Positions 8,301 to 15,753 of a DNA stretch of 35,829 bases are shown here, piece after piece. The stretch's first letter is position 1. Every line of letters starts with the position of its first letter. Location of the stretch: the NCBI GenBank assembly GCA_016219875.1, contig JACRJZ010000079.1, positions 1 through 35,829 on the forward strand. The letters are read 5' to 3'. The notes below the pieces were generated by a model. It was not told where the DNA came from. It searched no databases and saw nothing but the letters and a program-made list of their open reading frames with translations. The stretch comes from Verrucomicrobiota bacterium (lineage in GTDB: Bacteria; Verrucomicrobiota; Verrucomicrobiia; Limisphaerales; JACRJZ01). The position numbers and the translations under genes were made by a program.

Positions 8301-11300
8301 CTCGAATTCGCCAGCACGAGCGAGAAGCCGGCGCCGTCAGTGACGGGATACCAGCCATCGCCGTAGCGGAAGTCCAGGATCGGCTCGCCATAGCGGCCGT
8401 AGAGCACGAGGTGATCGCCGGCGTTGTTGAGGCTGCCGACGTATTCTCCGAAGACCGGCAGGCTGGCGCCGTAACGGGACTCGAAGGCGGCGCGGTTCTT
8501 CACGAGCAGCAGCCGCTCGCCCGGCGCAAACAGGTTCGGCTCGTAGCGGCTGAATTGCACGTTCACGTTGTCCAGGGCGAAGCCAACGTTCTGCCCGCCG
8601 GAACGTCCGGCGAACTCGACTCTCGAGTCCGTGGGCAGATAGCCGGCCAAGTAAAGATTGGAGAACACCGTGAGTGCCGGGCCGCTCGCGCCGTAGATGT
8701 CCGGGCTGAGCACGAGCGTGGCGTAGGAGCCTTCGCTGGCGCGGTTCACTTCCAGGCGCGCGTGATGGAAGGCGCCGCTGTCCAAACTGAGCGTGGCCGG
8801 CGGGATGAACCCTCCGCCCCGTTGAGCGGCATTCCAGTAAATGTTGGCGTCGTTGATGGTGTCGGAAGCATGCACGTCGAAGTTCAACGCAAACAAGTTG
8901 GTGGCGGAAGGCACTTCGGCGTAGGTGGCCGTCGTGGAGCCGGCCCCGCTCACCCCAAAGGCCGCCGTCGGAAGCAGCGCCAGGGAGAAGCCCGCTGGAA
9001 CCATCGCATCCGCGTAGTAGAGGACGTTGACATTGTCCACGTCCTGGTTGGCGTTGGAGCCGCCGGTGCGGCCACAGAACGCCAGGCGTCCGCGGTACGG
9101 AGTCACGCCGTTGATGATGAAGTTGTCGTAGAGCGTCTCCTGCGCTCCGCCTCCGCCGAGGATGTTCGGGGTAATCTTGAGCGTGATGAGGGCGCGGCTG
9201 GTTTCGAACTTGATCGTGATGTTCGCGCGGTGCCACTGACCCGCAGCCAGGTTCAGGTTGGGCGTGGCCGGCGGCGCGGACACCATGGTGCCATAGTGGA
9301 GTGAAACGTGGTTGGCGTTGTAGTCCGTGGGCGGGTTGCCGTTGTTGTAGATGTCAAAACCAAAGCCGATGGAGCCGGTCAGGTTCGGCTCCTCCGCGAA
9401 GGCGCTTCCGGCGCCGTTGGTGCCCCCGGTGGCCGTGTTCAGGAAGACAAAGCCCATGCCGTCCGCCGCGCCGGCGATGCGGAAGTCAAAGTTGATCAGC
9501 ACCAGCCGGTTGGTGCCCACTTCGGTGGCGTTGAGATAGACGCCGCCCGATTCGCTGGCCACCGTTTTGGTCAAGCGCACGAAGTTGTTCGTGGAACCGG
9601 CATCCGCCATTACGACCGGGGTGGAGGCGTCGGCGTCGAAGTTCGCGATCACGAACGGCGTGCCAGCGCTGTCGAAGTCCAGGACCGTGGGCACGTCCAT
9701 CGTGGGCGCCGGACTGGCGTTGGTGGCGCGGAAATCAAACTCCGCCACGATGCGGTCGTAGAGGCCGGAGGCGGTGCGGTCGAACGCGATGCGGTTGCGG
9801 TTCGTGCCGGTGTCGAGCGCCGTGAGTTGAAGAAGATTGCCCGAAGGACCGGCACCCACGCTCGCGCCGGAGCCGCTGCCCAACGTGCGCCCGGCGTAGG
9901 CCGTGCCGGTGGCGTCGAAGTCGTTCGTGGTGGGAGTGCCGGTCGGCGTGAGCGGCCCAGGCGGGAAGAGGAAGTTGGCGCCTCCCGCCAGCCGCACGCC
10001 GGTCAAGTCGATGGGGCTGGCGCTCGTGTTCACCAACTCGATGAACTCGAATTGCTCGTCGTTCGTGGCCAGCCCGGGCGGCGGGCCTGCCGGATGGTAC
10101 ATGATTTCGCTGATGGCCAGCGCGGGCGTGGGGTAGGCGAAGTCGGCCTTGGCCGGCGCGCTCCAGGAGTTGGTCATCCACGTGCGCGCGAAGATGCGGG
10201 CATTGGACGGCAGGGGGATCGCGGAAGTGTAGGCGAGAGCGTTCGGAGAAACCCGCCCGCCCGGCAGGCGCGGATCGCTGCCATCGGTCGTGTAATAGAC
10301 CGTGCCGGTCGGCGCATAGATGTTGAGCGGCACTGCCGGATAGCCGGCGTAACGGCTGAGCGCGGGCGGCGGCAGGTACTGGCCATCGATCCACGCCGTG
10401 TGCCCGACCACCCATTTCTTGAAGTCGCCGATGATGCCGGAGTAATTGGACTGCACGGCGTAGTTGACGTGCCACACGCCCGTGGCGGAATCGTTCGCGG
10501 TCAAATTATTGCCGTCGGGGTTCGGCCAGAGATAGCGGTCCAAGCGCGGCCAGCGGGCGAAGTCGCGCATCGCCGCCTCGAAAATGTAGTTGGTGATGGC
10601 ATCGATGCGCCCAACCATGTTGGTGGGATGGCAGATGGTCCGGCGCAGTTCCGCCCAGCGGTCGATGAGGCGTTGGTTGTAGTCGGGGTCGCCGGGTTCG
10701 GAGATGAGGCGGCGCTCCCAGATGTGCTGATACGCGCCGATCAGCGGGTAGTACCAGCCGTTGGTGAGGCCGCCTTCGGCGTAGTTGGCGTTGCCGAAAC
10801 TCAGGTTCCAGTCCCAGATGGGCGACCACTTGATCTTGCCGCCACGGTCCATGTGGAAATAGCTGCTCAGGCGGTAGCCATCGATCTGTTTGGTGTACTC
10901 GACGATCCAGTGCGCATCGACAAAGGAATCGACGTCGATCCACTTCGTGTAGCCGTTGATCGGGTCGCGCCAATTCGGGCCGTAGAGCACGGCTTCGAAA
11001 TTGGTCAAATAGTCGGTCAGCCAGAAGCGCTGCACGGCGGTCAGTTGCTCACCGCGCGGATCGTGGAACTTGAGGGCATCGGTCGAGAGGATCGGCTGGT
11101 TGGGCGTGGCGAAGTTGTAGTCGCCGGGACTGTTCTTGTCCTTCTTCCAGATGTAGCCGCCGGTGATGGGGTCGCCGGGGTCGCCCGTCTGGGGTTTCTG
11201 GATGTTGACGCGGTCGTTGTCGATGCGGATTTTCTCGAGCAAGAGATAAAGTCCGGCGTAATCGTTCGTGCCCACTTTGCCGGAGGTGTCCGGGCGCGTG

Positions 11301-13828
11301 GTGTTCCCTTCCGGAGCGATGCCGTTCCAGAAGACTTCCACGTAGCGCCGCCGCACCGAGTAGTGGCCCATCTTCTCGAACAACTCATTGGCCAGGAAAT
11401 CGTTCAAGAACGATTTGTCGTTGTACACGTTCAACAGCACCCAATCGGAGCCGGGCGGCAAGTCCAGGAAATCCACCTCCTTGTCGTTGTCGAACTCGTC
11501 GCGGATTTCAATGTTGTAAGGCCGTTTCTGGATACCTCCCCGCCCGCCCAGGCTGGTGGCTACTTCATAGCCGCTCCAGGAAGTCTGGCCGCGGCCCTCC
11601 AGGCCCACGCGGCCGTGGTAATCCGGCTGGCCCACCGGCGTGGCCCGGCCGGTGATTTGCGAGACGTCGATGACGGTCAAGTTGGCGGGGGCCTTCACGA
11701 TCATGTCGGGCACCACCGTTTGCCCAAAAGTGTCGAGGATCACCACGGGCAGGCCGGAGCTGAAGCCCAGCATGTTCGTCTCGAGCAACGTGTAGGTGCC
11801 CGTTTCCGGCTCGCTGGGGAAGTAGCCGGGGGCGTACACCACGGCCCGGACGATGGCGCTGGTGGCGATGTTGAGCGGCGCCATATAGACCGGTGAGCTT
11901 TCCGTGGGCCGGGTGCCGTTGAGCGTGTAACGGATGACGGCGTTGGTCAGCGTGGAGGACAAGGCCACGGAGAGGTTATTCGTGTACACGCCCGACGGCA
12001 CGGAGAAGAGGGCCTTGGGCGCGGACTCGGCTTGGCCGCCGGCGTTGATGTCGCCGGGCGTGGCGTTGGTGAAGAAGATCGCGACGTTGCTTTGAAACTC
12101 CACCGAGCGTGCGATCAATTCCGGTTCCAGGAAGAAATCCGGGTCGTTGGTCGCAAGGTTCAGCCCCTGGATGGCGAGCACGTTCTGACCGGGCCGCAGC
12201 AGCGGAAGGGCACTGGAGATGAGGAAGTCCTCTGACGGCATCACGCCGGTCGGATAGCCAAATTGAACGTCGATGTTGTCGAGGTCCACGGACATGTTGG
12301 CCCCGCCGGTGCGGCCGGCGAATTCGACGCGGGATTCGAACTGCGGGAGGCCAGGAATGGACAGTCGATCGATCACCGTGATGGGCGTGCCGGGCGTGCC
12401 GTTGATGTTGGGCGTGATGGTGACGGAGAGGGTCGCGCCGCCGGGAACGTAGGTCAGGACGATGTGGGCGCGGTGGAAGAAACCACCCGCCGCGCTGGCC
12501 ACCATGTAGAAGTCGGCCCGGGGAATGGTCACGTTCTGCAATTCGGCGCCCCAGTGGACGGACACGTCATTCCGGCTCTCCGTCGCGGGATACACGTCGA
12601 AGCCGATGGCGAACACCCCGGAGAAGTTCGGCTCTTCCGCGGCCGTTCCGACATCCAACCCCATCCCCGTGGCCCCGTAGGTCGCCGTCGGAATGAGCAA
12701 GAAGGAGAACCCGTCCGCCGGATTCCCCGCCGTGTCGGTGATGCGGAAATCGAAATCGGCTGTGATCATCGGATAGACCCCTGGGGCCGTCCGGTCGAAG
12801 GTGATGTTGTTGAGATTGTCGTTCGCGCCGTCCGTCAGCAAGCGCAGGAACCGGCCCGCGGAGCCGGTGTCGCCCACCTGGATCGACGGCGCGGGCGCGG
12901 CATTCTGCTGCCGCGGCGTAAAAGTGTTCGTGACCGTATCAAAATCCGCCCGCAGCCGCCCGGCCACCCCCGGCTCGCTCCCATGCCGGGTCGGCGCGGT
13001 GGAATTCCAGGCTACACTGGCCGGGGCGTTCGCCCGGACCACTTCCGTGCCGTTCAAGTAAGCCACGAAGCCGTCGTCGTAGCGCATACGGAGGCGCAAG
13101 TTCTGAAACAGGCCGGGGTCCGCCACCGTGAAGGGCAGGCGCATGTACACGGAGGAGTTGCCGTTCGTCATCTGGGCGCCGAGATCGGTCACGAGGGCCG
13201 GAGCATAGTTCGTCCCGGTGTCGTAGCCGAGGGCCGTCGCCCCGGAACTCCAGGCCGCCGTGGGGGTGTAGCCCAAAGCGGTCCAGCCGCCGCCGATGTC
13301 CTGGCTCGGCACCAGGAATTGCGCCGTATCGCCGGCCCGGACCAGGAAGCTGGAAACGCCCGGCACCATGCCCAAGCCGTACGAAACGCCGGGCCGCTGG
13401 TCCGGATACTGCGGCGAGTACTGCGAGACGACGGTGGCCCCATCAGGTTTGACCAACCCCAGGAAATCTCTGGCGGCGTCCAGCCGGAAGTTGGTGTGGA
13501 GCGGGGCGCCGGCATTGGTCCGGTCTTTGTTGGACGCGAACACCACCAAGTAGCTGTAGGCCCCAATGTTCGCGGCCGGGAACCGCCATTTGTTCAAGTT
13601 GCGCGCCGAGTCGGTGAGGAACCAGCCGTCCAGGTTCACGGTGTTGGAACTGGCGTTGTAAAGCTCGATCCAGTCGGAGTACTCGCCGTCTTCATCTTTG
13701 AGCGGCCCGTTGTTCGAGGCCATGAATTCGCTGATAAAGACGGAGTCTTGTCCCCACGCCGAGGGGAGCGCGGCCAGCAGGTTGAAGAGGAGGGTGAAAA
13801 CACCAAGAGAGAACGAAACTTTGCGCAT
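5366..13828 (-). CDS. Giant secreted lamin-tail/CotH/lectin/Ig-like protein
   Basis: A 2820-aa protein with a signal peptide (MRKVSFSLGVFTLLFNLLAA). The ATG at 13828 is preferred over an upstream one at 13903 because the signal peptide begins there. Rough order: lamin-tail domain 30-145; a beta-sandwich module split by a lectin-like module at 288-523; chitobiase C-terminal-like module 606-683; CotH kinase-like domain 691-1151 (DWVLLNVYNDKSFLND, GLYLLLEKIRIDNDRV, PIWDWNLSFGN); a second chitobiase-like module to 1226; a lamin-tail domain begun at 1233 and completed after 1761, interrupted by nested lectin-like modules; lamin-tail domains at 1874-2021 and 2022-2205; six Ig-like modules 2209-2740; and a tail ending RFYRIVTPAQP. 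It is probably cell-surface or extracellular, with a role in adhesion or matrix. CotH kinases phosphorylate proteins, but no substrate is evident. No PEP-CTERM anchor is seen. Confidence 0.9.
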   Translation of the reverse strand: MRKVSFSLGVFTLLFNLLAALPSAWGQDSVFISEFMASNNGPLKDEDGEYSDWIELYNASSNTVNLDGWFLTDSARNLNKWRFPAANIGAYSYLVVFASNKDRTNAGAPLHTNFRLDAARDFLGLVKPDGATVVSQYSPQYPDQRPGVSYGLGMVPGVSSFLVRAGDTAQFLVPSQDIGGGWTALGYTPTAAWSSGATALGYDTGTNYAPALVTDLGAQMTNGNSSVYMRLPFTVADPGLFQNLRLRMRYDDGFVAYLNGTEVVRANAPASVAWNSTAPTRHGSEPGVAGRLRADFDTVTNTFTPRQQNAAPAPSIQVGDTGSAGRFLRLLTDGANDNLNNITFDRTAPGVYPMITADFDFRITDTAGNPADGFSFLLIPTATYGATGMGLDVGTAAEEPNFSGVFAIGFDVYPATESRNDVSVHWGAELQNVTIPRADFYMVASAAGGFFHRAHIVLTYVPGGATLSVTITPNINGTPGTPITVIDRLSIPGLPQFESRVEFAGRTGGANMSVDLDNIDVQFGYPTGVMPSEDFLISSALPLLRPGQNVLAIQGLNLATNDPDFFLEPELIARSVEFQSNVAIFFTNATPGDINAGGQAESAPKALFSVPSGVYTNNLSVALSSTLTNAVIRYTLNGTRPTESSPVYMAPLNIATSAIVRAVVYAPGYFPSEPETGTYTLLETNMLGFSSGLPVVILDTFGQTVVPDMIVKAPANLTVIDVSQITGRATPVGQPDYHGRVGLEGRGQTSWSGYEVATSLGGRGGIQKRPYNIEIRDEFDNDKEVDFLDLPPGSDWVLLNVYNDKSFLNDFLANELFEKMGHYSVRRRYVEVFWNGIAPEGNTTRPDTSGKVGTNDYAGLYLLLEKIRIDNDRVNIQKPQTGDPGDPITGGYIWKKDKNSPGDYNFATPNQPILSTDALKFHDPRGEQLTAVQRFWLTDYLTNFEAVLYGPNWRDPINGYTKWIDVDSFVDAHWIVEYTKQIDGYRLSSYFHMDRGGKIKWSPIWDWNLSFGNANYAEGGLTNGWYYPLIGAYQHIWERRLISEPGDPDYNQRLIDRWAELRRTICHPTNMVGRIDAITNYIFEAAMRDFARWPRLDRYLWPNPDGNNLTANDSATGVWHVNYAVQSNYSGIIGDFKKWVVGHTAWIDGQYLPPPALSRYAGYPAVPLNIYAPTGTVYYTTDGSDPRLPGGRVSPNALAYTSAIPLPSNARIFARTWMTNSWSAPAKADFAYPTPALAISEIMYHPAGPPPGLATNDEQFEFIELVNTSASPIDLTGVRLAGGANFLFPPGPLTPTGTPTTNDFDATGTAYAGRTLGSGSGASVGAGPSGNLLQLTALDTGTNRNRIAFDRTASGLYDRIVAEFDFRATNASPAPTMDVPTVLDFDSAGTPFVIANFDADASTPVVMADAGSTNNFVRLTKTVASESGGVYLNATEVGTNRLVLINFDFRIAGAADGMGFVFLNTATGGTNGAGSAFAEEPNLTGSIGFGFDIYNNGNPPTDYNANHVSLHYGTMVSAPPATPNLNLAAGQWHRANITIKFETSRALITLKITPNILGGGGAQETLYDNFIINGVTPYRGRLAFCGRTGGSNANQDVDNVNVLYYADAMVPAGFSLALLPTAAFGVSGAGSTTATYAEVPSATNLFALNFDVHASDTINDANIYWNAAQRGGGFIPPATLSLDSGAFHHARLEVNRASEGSYATLVLSPDIYGASGPALTVFSNLYLAGYLPTDSRVEFAGRSGGQNVGFALDNVNVQFSRYEPNLFAPGERLLLVKNRAAFESRYGASLPVFGEYVGSLNNAGDHLVLYGRYGEPILDFRYGDGWYPVTDGAGFSLVLANSSTNSPALNNPASWRPSAREGGSPGVADSTPAAVVPVLITEVLTHSNTNLIPGIADAIELFNPSRGEAADVSYWYLTDDFNTPRKFQIPADTVIPAGGYLVFDESAFNASPGAPTSFALGSEGEEVFLFSGDAGGNLTGYVTGDTFRAADPNVSFGRHVTSQGNVRFVAQAARTLGTNNAVPLVGPVVISEIMYRPPDFPVEIDNSIGEYIELANLTAGTVPLYDPSNPANTWQLRDAVDFTFPVGTTLPPLGRVLVVNFNPVTQPDLLAWFLAQYNFDAGVSLFGPYGGKLANNQENVELVKRVQIVTNAGPTDVLVDKVDYEDNSPWPLAGDGLGYSLQRLALDQYGNDPINWIAAPPTPAAANMTSGAPTIAVQPVSQVVLANNPVTFSVTADGPGPFTYQWRYSGSLLPGATDATLLLPAVQIAQAGNYQVVVMNSAGAVDSAVATLTVYQAASVLVAPTNRTIWPGSNTTFTVSALGNGPVAYQWQFNGANLAGMTNTSLTLTNGTPANAGDYTVVLTDGVGPAQATARLSFFDRPLFTVQPTNRTVTVGITTVNVTNVASAFSSTPVRYQWRFDGADIPNATNASYIISDVQVAHSGSYSVVASDSYGSAVSTNAVLAAVRRPAILQQPIPRAVVAYVGGTASYTVIVSNNATLPLGYRWRRNGAGTNVMFDGFTNTLTLTNVQLAQAGAYDVAITNIAGGTTPATSARSFLTVMEVLADRATTLGGNATFRLVITNGNPSGPTNTLNYAWWFQATNLLASGTNLTFTSLTVSNVQASNFGPYTVVITNAAGISATQTATLSLAEPPVITGQPTNQTVSAGADASFNVTVTGSAPLGYQWWFNGTNAVLGGTESLLTLSNAQPAQAGGYHVIVSNIVGSVTSQVATLTVTLSEPPRFDGIIAATSPTEPVTMSFTAQPGQTYSVLYSDTLTNPAWLVLTNIGPLGTAQPVTARDADVVGKPQRFYRIVTPAQP

Positions 13829-14044
13829 AGCTTCTGTCTGTTCGATTGTTGCGATGTTTGGGACTGACGGGACTTGTATGGCACAAAAAAGGGTTTCTGT
13901 CATAGAGTTTTTTCGCCAAGCTGGTCGGGCAGTCCGTCCCGGCGGCCACGGTCCCGGTCAGCGTCCTGGTGGCCGCGGACGACGGGCAGGACACTCAACA
14001 CAACGATGGCAGGCGAAACGCGCGGACCACGAGCACGACACAGC
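13829..14044. other. Divergent intergenic region, giant gene / ECF sigma gene
   Basis: These 216 bases separate the divergently transcribed giant secreted-protein gene and the ECF sigma gene. They should hold both promoters, but I could not pick confident -35/-10 pairs. A GC-rich inverted pair (CGGCCAC near 13943 and GTGGCCG near 13970) could form a stem-loop. In-frame ATG codons at 13874 and 14006 are alternative starts for the sigma gene. Confidence 0.35.
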
Positions 14045-14692
14045 ATGGCAACGGCCTTGAACTCTGATCCTCTCCCCGACCTCGACTTGGTGCGCCGCGC
14101 CAAGGCCGGCGACCTGGACGCCTTCGAAGCACTCGCCCGCCGGCACGAGGGGGCGATCTACTCCCTCGCCCGGCGGATGCTGCAGAACGAGCACGACGCC
14201 GAGGACGTGACCCAGCAGACCTTCTTGAGCGCCCTGGAACACCTGGACGGCTTTCGTGGGGAGGCCAGTTTCGCCACCTGGATCAGGCGCATCGCCACCC
14301 ACGCCGCGCTCAAGATCATTCGCAAGCGCCGTGGCCTGGACATGACCTCGCTCGAAGCCGCCACGGAGGAACGGGAGAACTACGACGGCATCGCCCACCC
14401 TGAATACATCGCGGACTGGACTCAATCGCCCGAACAACTGGTGCAGAAGAACGAAACCGTGCGGCTGATCGAGGATGCCCTCGGCCAGCTTGACGACAAG
14501 CACCGCCTCGTCTTCCTGATGCGCGACGTGCAAGGGCTTTCGGTGAAGGAAACCGCCGACGCCCTCGGCCTGAGCGAAGCCAACGTGAAGGTCCGCCTGC
14601 TGCGCGCCCGCCTCCAATTGCGCGAGCGGCTGACCGAAGCGTTCGGCGATCCGGCGCGGCGCGTCGAGCGGGCCGCCCACGACCATGAGTAA
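14045..14692 (+). CDS. ECF-type RNA polymerase sigma factor (sigma-24/RpoE-like)
   Basis: A group 4 sigma factor of 215 aa. Region 2 carries DLDAFEALARRHEGAIYSLA, DAEDVTQQTFLSALEHL and FATWIRRIATHAALKIIRKR. Region 4 carries LDDKHRLVFLMRDVQGLSVK followed by a helix-turn-helix (ETADALGLSEANVKVRLLRA). The ATG at 14045 gives the standard start just before DLDLVRRAKAGD. Its stop overlaps the start of the methyltransferase gene by 8 bases, so the two are probably translationally coupled. The putative cognate zinc-finger anti-sigma gene follows at 15496, separated by the methyltransferase and repeat copy B. The inducing signal is unknown; the thiol-redox gene further down the operon makes redox stress one possibility. 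Confidence 0.93.
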   Translation: MATALNSDPLPDLDLVRRAKAGDLDAFEALARRHEGAIYSLARRMLQNEHDAEDVTQQTFLSALEHLDGFRGEASFATWIRRIATHAALKIIRKRRGLDMTSLEAATEERENYDGIAHPEYIADWTQSPEQLVQKNETVRLIEDALGQLDDKHRLVFLMRDVQGLSVKETADALGLSEANVKVRLLRARLQLRERLTEAFGDPARRVERAAHDHE

Positions 14693-15167
14693 GCCCTTCC
14701 TCCATCGCGGCGGCCTGTGGGTGATCGCGCAATCCGTGTTGATGCTCGCGGTCGTTGTGCTGGCGGTGGGCTTCCACGGCGACTGGACCCGCCTGTCGCT
14801 CATCGTGCCCGGAGCGGTCCTGTTCCTCATCGGCGGCGTCTTCGGCATCGGCGGCGTGCTCGCGCTCGACACCAACCGCACGCCGTTTCCCCGGCCGCGT
14901 GACGACTCACACTTGGTCCGCCGCGGCATCTACGCCTGGGTGCGGCATCCGCTCTACACCAGCGTCATGGCCGCCTCGCTGGGTTGGGCGCTGATTTGGC
15001 AAAGCTGGCCGGCGTTGGCCGCCGCTGTCTTGCTGGTTCCGTTCTTTGCCGCGAAAGCCCGTCGTGAGGAGCGCTGGCTGCGGGAGAAGTTCCCTGATTA
15101 CGCGGACTACGAGCGGGCGGTGCCCCGGTTTGTGCCGGGGAAGAAGGCATTGCGGTTGAAGGGTTGA
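14685..15167 (+). CDS. ICMT/PEMT-like membrane methyltransferase
   Basis: A 160-aa integral membrane protein with about four hydrophobic segments (roughly 11-30, 38-60, 92-107 and 109-122). It carries the family signature HLVRRGIYAWVRHPLYTSV, and further on REERWLREKFPDYADYERAV with RFVP, which match the SAM-binding C-terminal part of isoprenylcysteine carboxyl methyltransferase and phospholipid N-methyltransferase-like proteins. Substrates of bacterial members are mostly unknown. The start codon lies inside the end of the sigma gene (ATGAGTAA overlap), indicating one transcript. It should act in the cytoplasmic membrane. Confidence 0.82.
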   Translation: MSKPFLHRGGLWVIAQSVLMLAVVVLAVGFHGDWTRLSLIVPGAVLFLIGGVFGIGGVLALDTNRTPFPRPRDDSHLVRRGIYAWVRHPLYTSVMAASLGWALIWQSWPALAAAVLLVPFFAAKARREERWLREKFPDYADYERAVPRFVPGKKALRLKG

Positions 15168-15220
15168 ACGGCTGAAGAGTTGAAGAGGATTCAAGGGACG
15201 GCTTCAGCCCAATGTTGGAG

Positions 15221-15388
15221 CCTCAGGACTCCTGATCCCACGCCTTGAAGTTGAGGCCGCGTGGAGTACCGCTGACCCCAAATCGCCGGGTCTGGGGACC
15301 CGGCCTACAGCTCTCGCGCGACCCTGTAGGCCCGGTGCCCTCACCGGGTGGGCCACGCCATTTCCACGGGATCAGGAGTCCTGAGCCT
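15221..15388 (-). repeat. Inverted-repeat-ended intergenic element, copy B
   Basis: The element is about 168 bp, in the opposite orientation to copies A and C. The ends are nearly perfect inverted repeats (CCTCAGGACTCCTGATCCC and GGGATCAGGAGTCCTGAG). The core has the same palindromes as the other copies. It lies in the 328-bp gap between the methyltransferase gene and the anti-sigma gene, which otherwise read as one operon. Outside its ends are further oppositely oriented TTGAA/TTCAA-rich stretches (15163-15186 and 15386-15425). Confidence 0.78.
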
Positions 15389-15495
15389 CTTCAACCTTTC
15401 ACTCTTCCACGCTTCAACCCTTCAAGGACCCTTTGCCCCCTCCATCCCCTCTTGTAACCTTTCGCCTCCTCGCGGCTCCTTTGACCCACACGCGC

Positions 15496-15753
15496 ATGAA
15501 ATGCCAGGACCTGCTGAAACTGCTGAACGAATACGTGGATGGCTCGGTTGACCCGGCCCTCTGCGACGAGTTCGAAAAACATCTGGCCGGGTGCAACCCC
15601 TGCCAGATCGTCGTGGACAACATCCGCAAGACCATCACCCTCTACAAGGCCGGCCAGCCGTACGAACTGCCGGTTGAGTTTCGCGCCCGGCTCCACGCCG
15701 CGCTGCGGGAAAAATGGAACGAGAAACAAGCCGCCCAGGCCAGGACCGCATGA
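15496..15753 (+). CDS. Zinc-finger anti-sigma factor (zf-HC2/ZAS)
   Basis: An 85-aa protein starting MKCQDLLKLLNEYVDG. It carries the zinc anti-sigma motif H29-x3-C33-x2-C36 (HLAGCNPC). ZAS-domain proteins bind ECF sigma factors, and those with a redox-sensitive zinc site release sigma on oxidation. There is no transmembrane segment after the zinc domain, so this is a soluble form like RsrA or ChrR rather than a membrane-spanning one. The start at 15496 is chosen because the homology begins there; a longer reading from 15433 runs into repeat-flanking sequence. Its stop overlaps the next start by four bases (ATGA), so it is coupled to the CoA-disulfide-reductase-like gene. The probable partner is the ECF sigma factor at 14045. 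Confidence 0.85.
   Translation: MKCQDLLKLLNEYVDGSVDPALCDEFEKHLAGCNPCQIVVDNIRKTITLYKAGQPYELPVEFRARLHAALREKWNEKQAAQARTA

Noticed and set aside
6941..13867. Very long plus-strand open frames (787, 862 and 534 codons) opposite the giant secreted-protein gene
   Set aside because: They are antisense shadows in GC-rich DNA. The translations are rich in V, G, A, R and H, have no signal peptide or domain, and the minus-strand frame has clear modular homology throughout.
15245..15457. A plus-strand frame containing SPGGPRHFHGIRSPE, with a twin on the minus strand at 17360-17563
   Set aside because: Both are readings through repeat copies B and C. The similarity reflects the DNA repeat, not a conserved protein.
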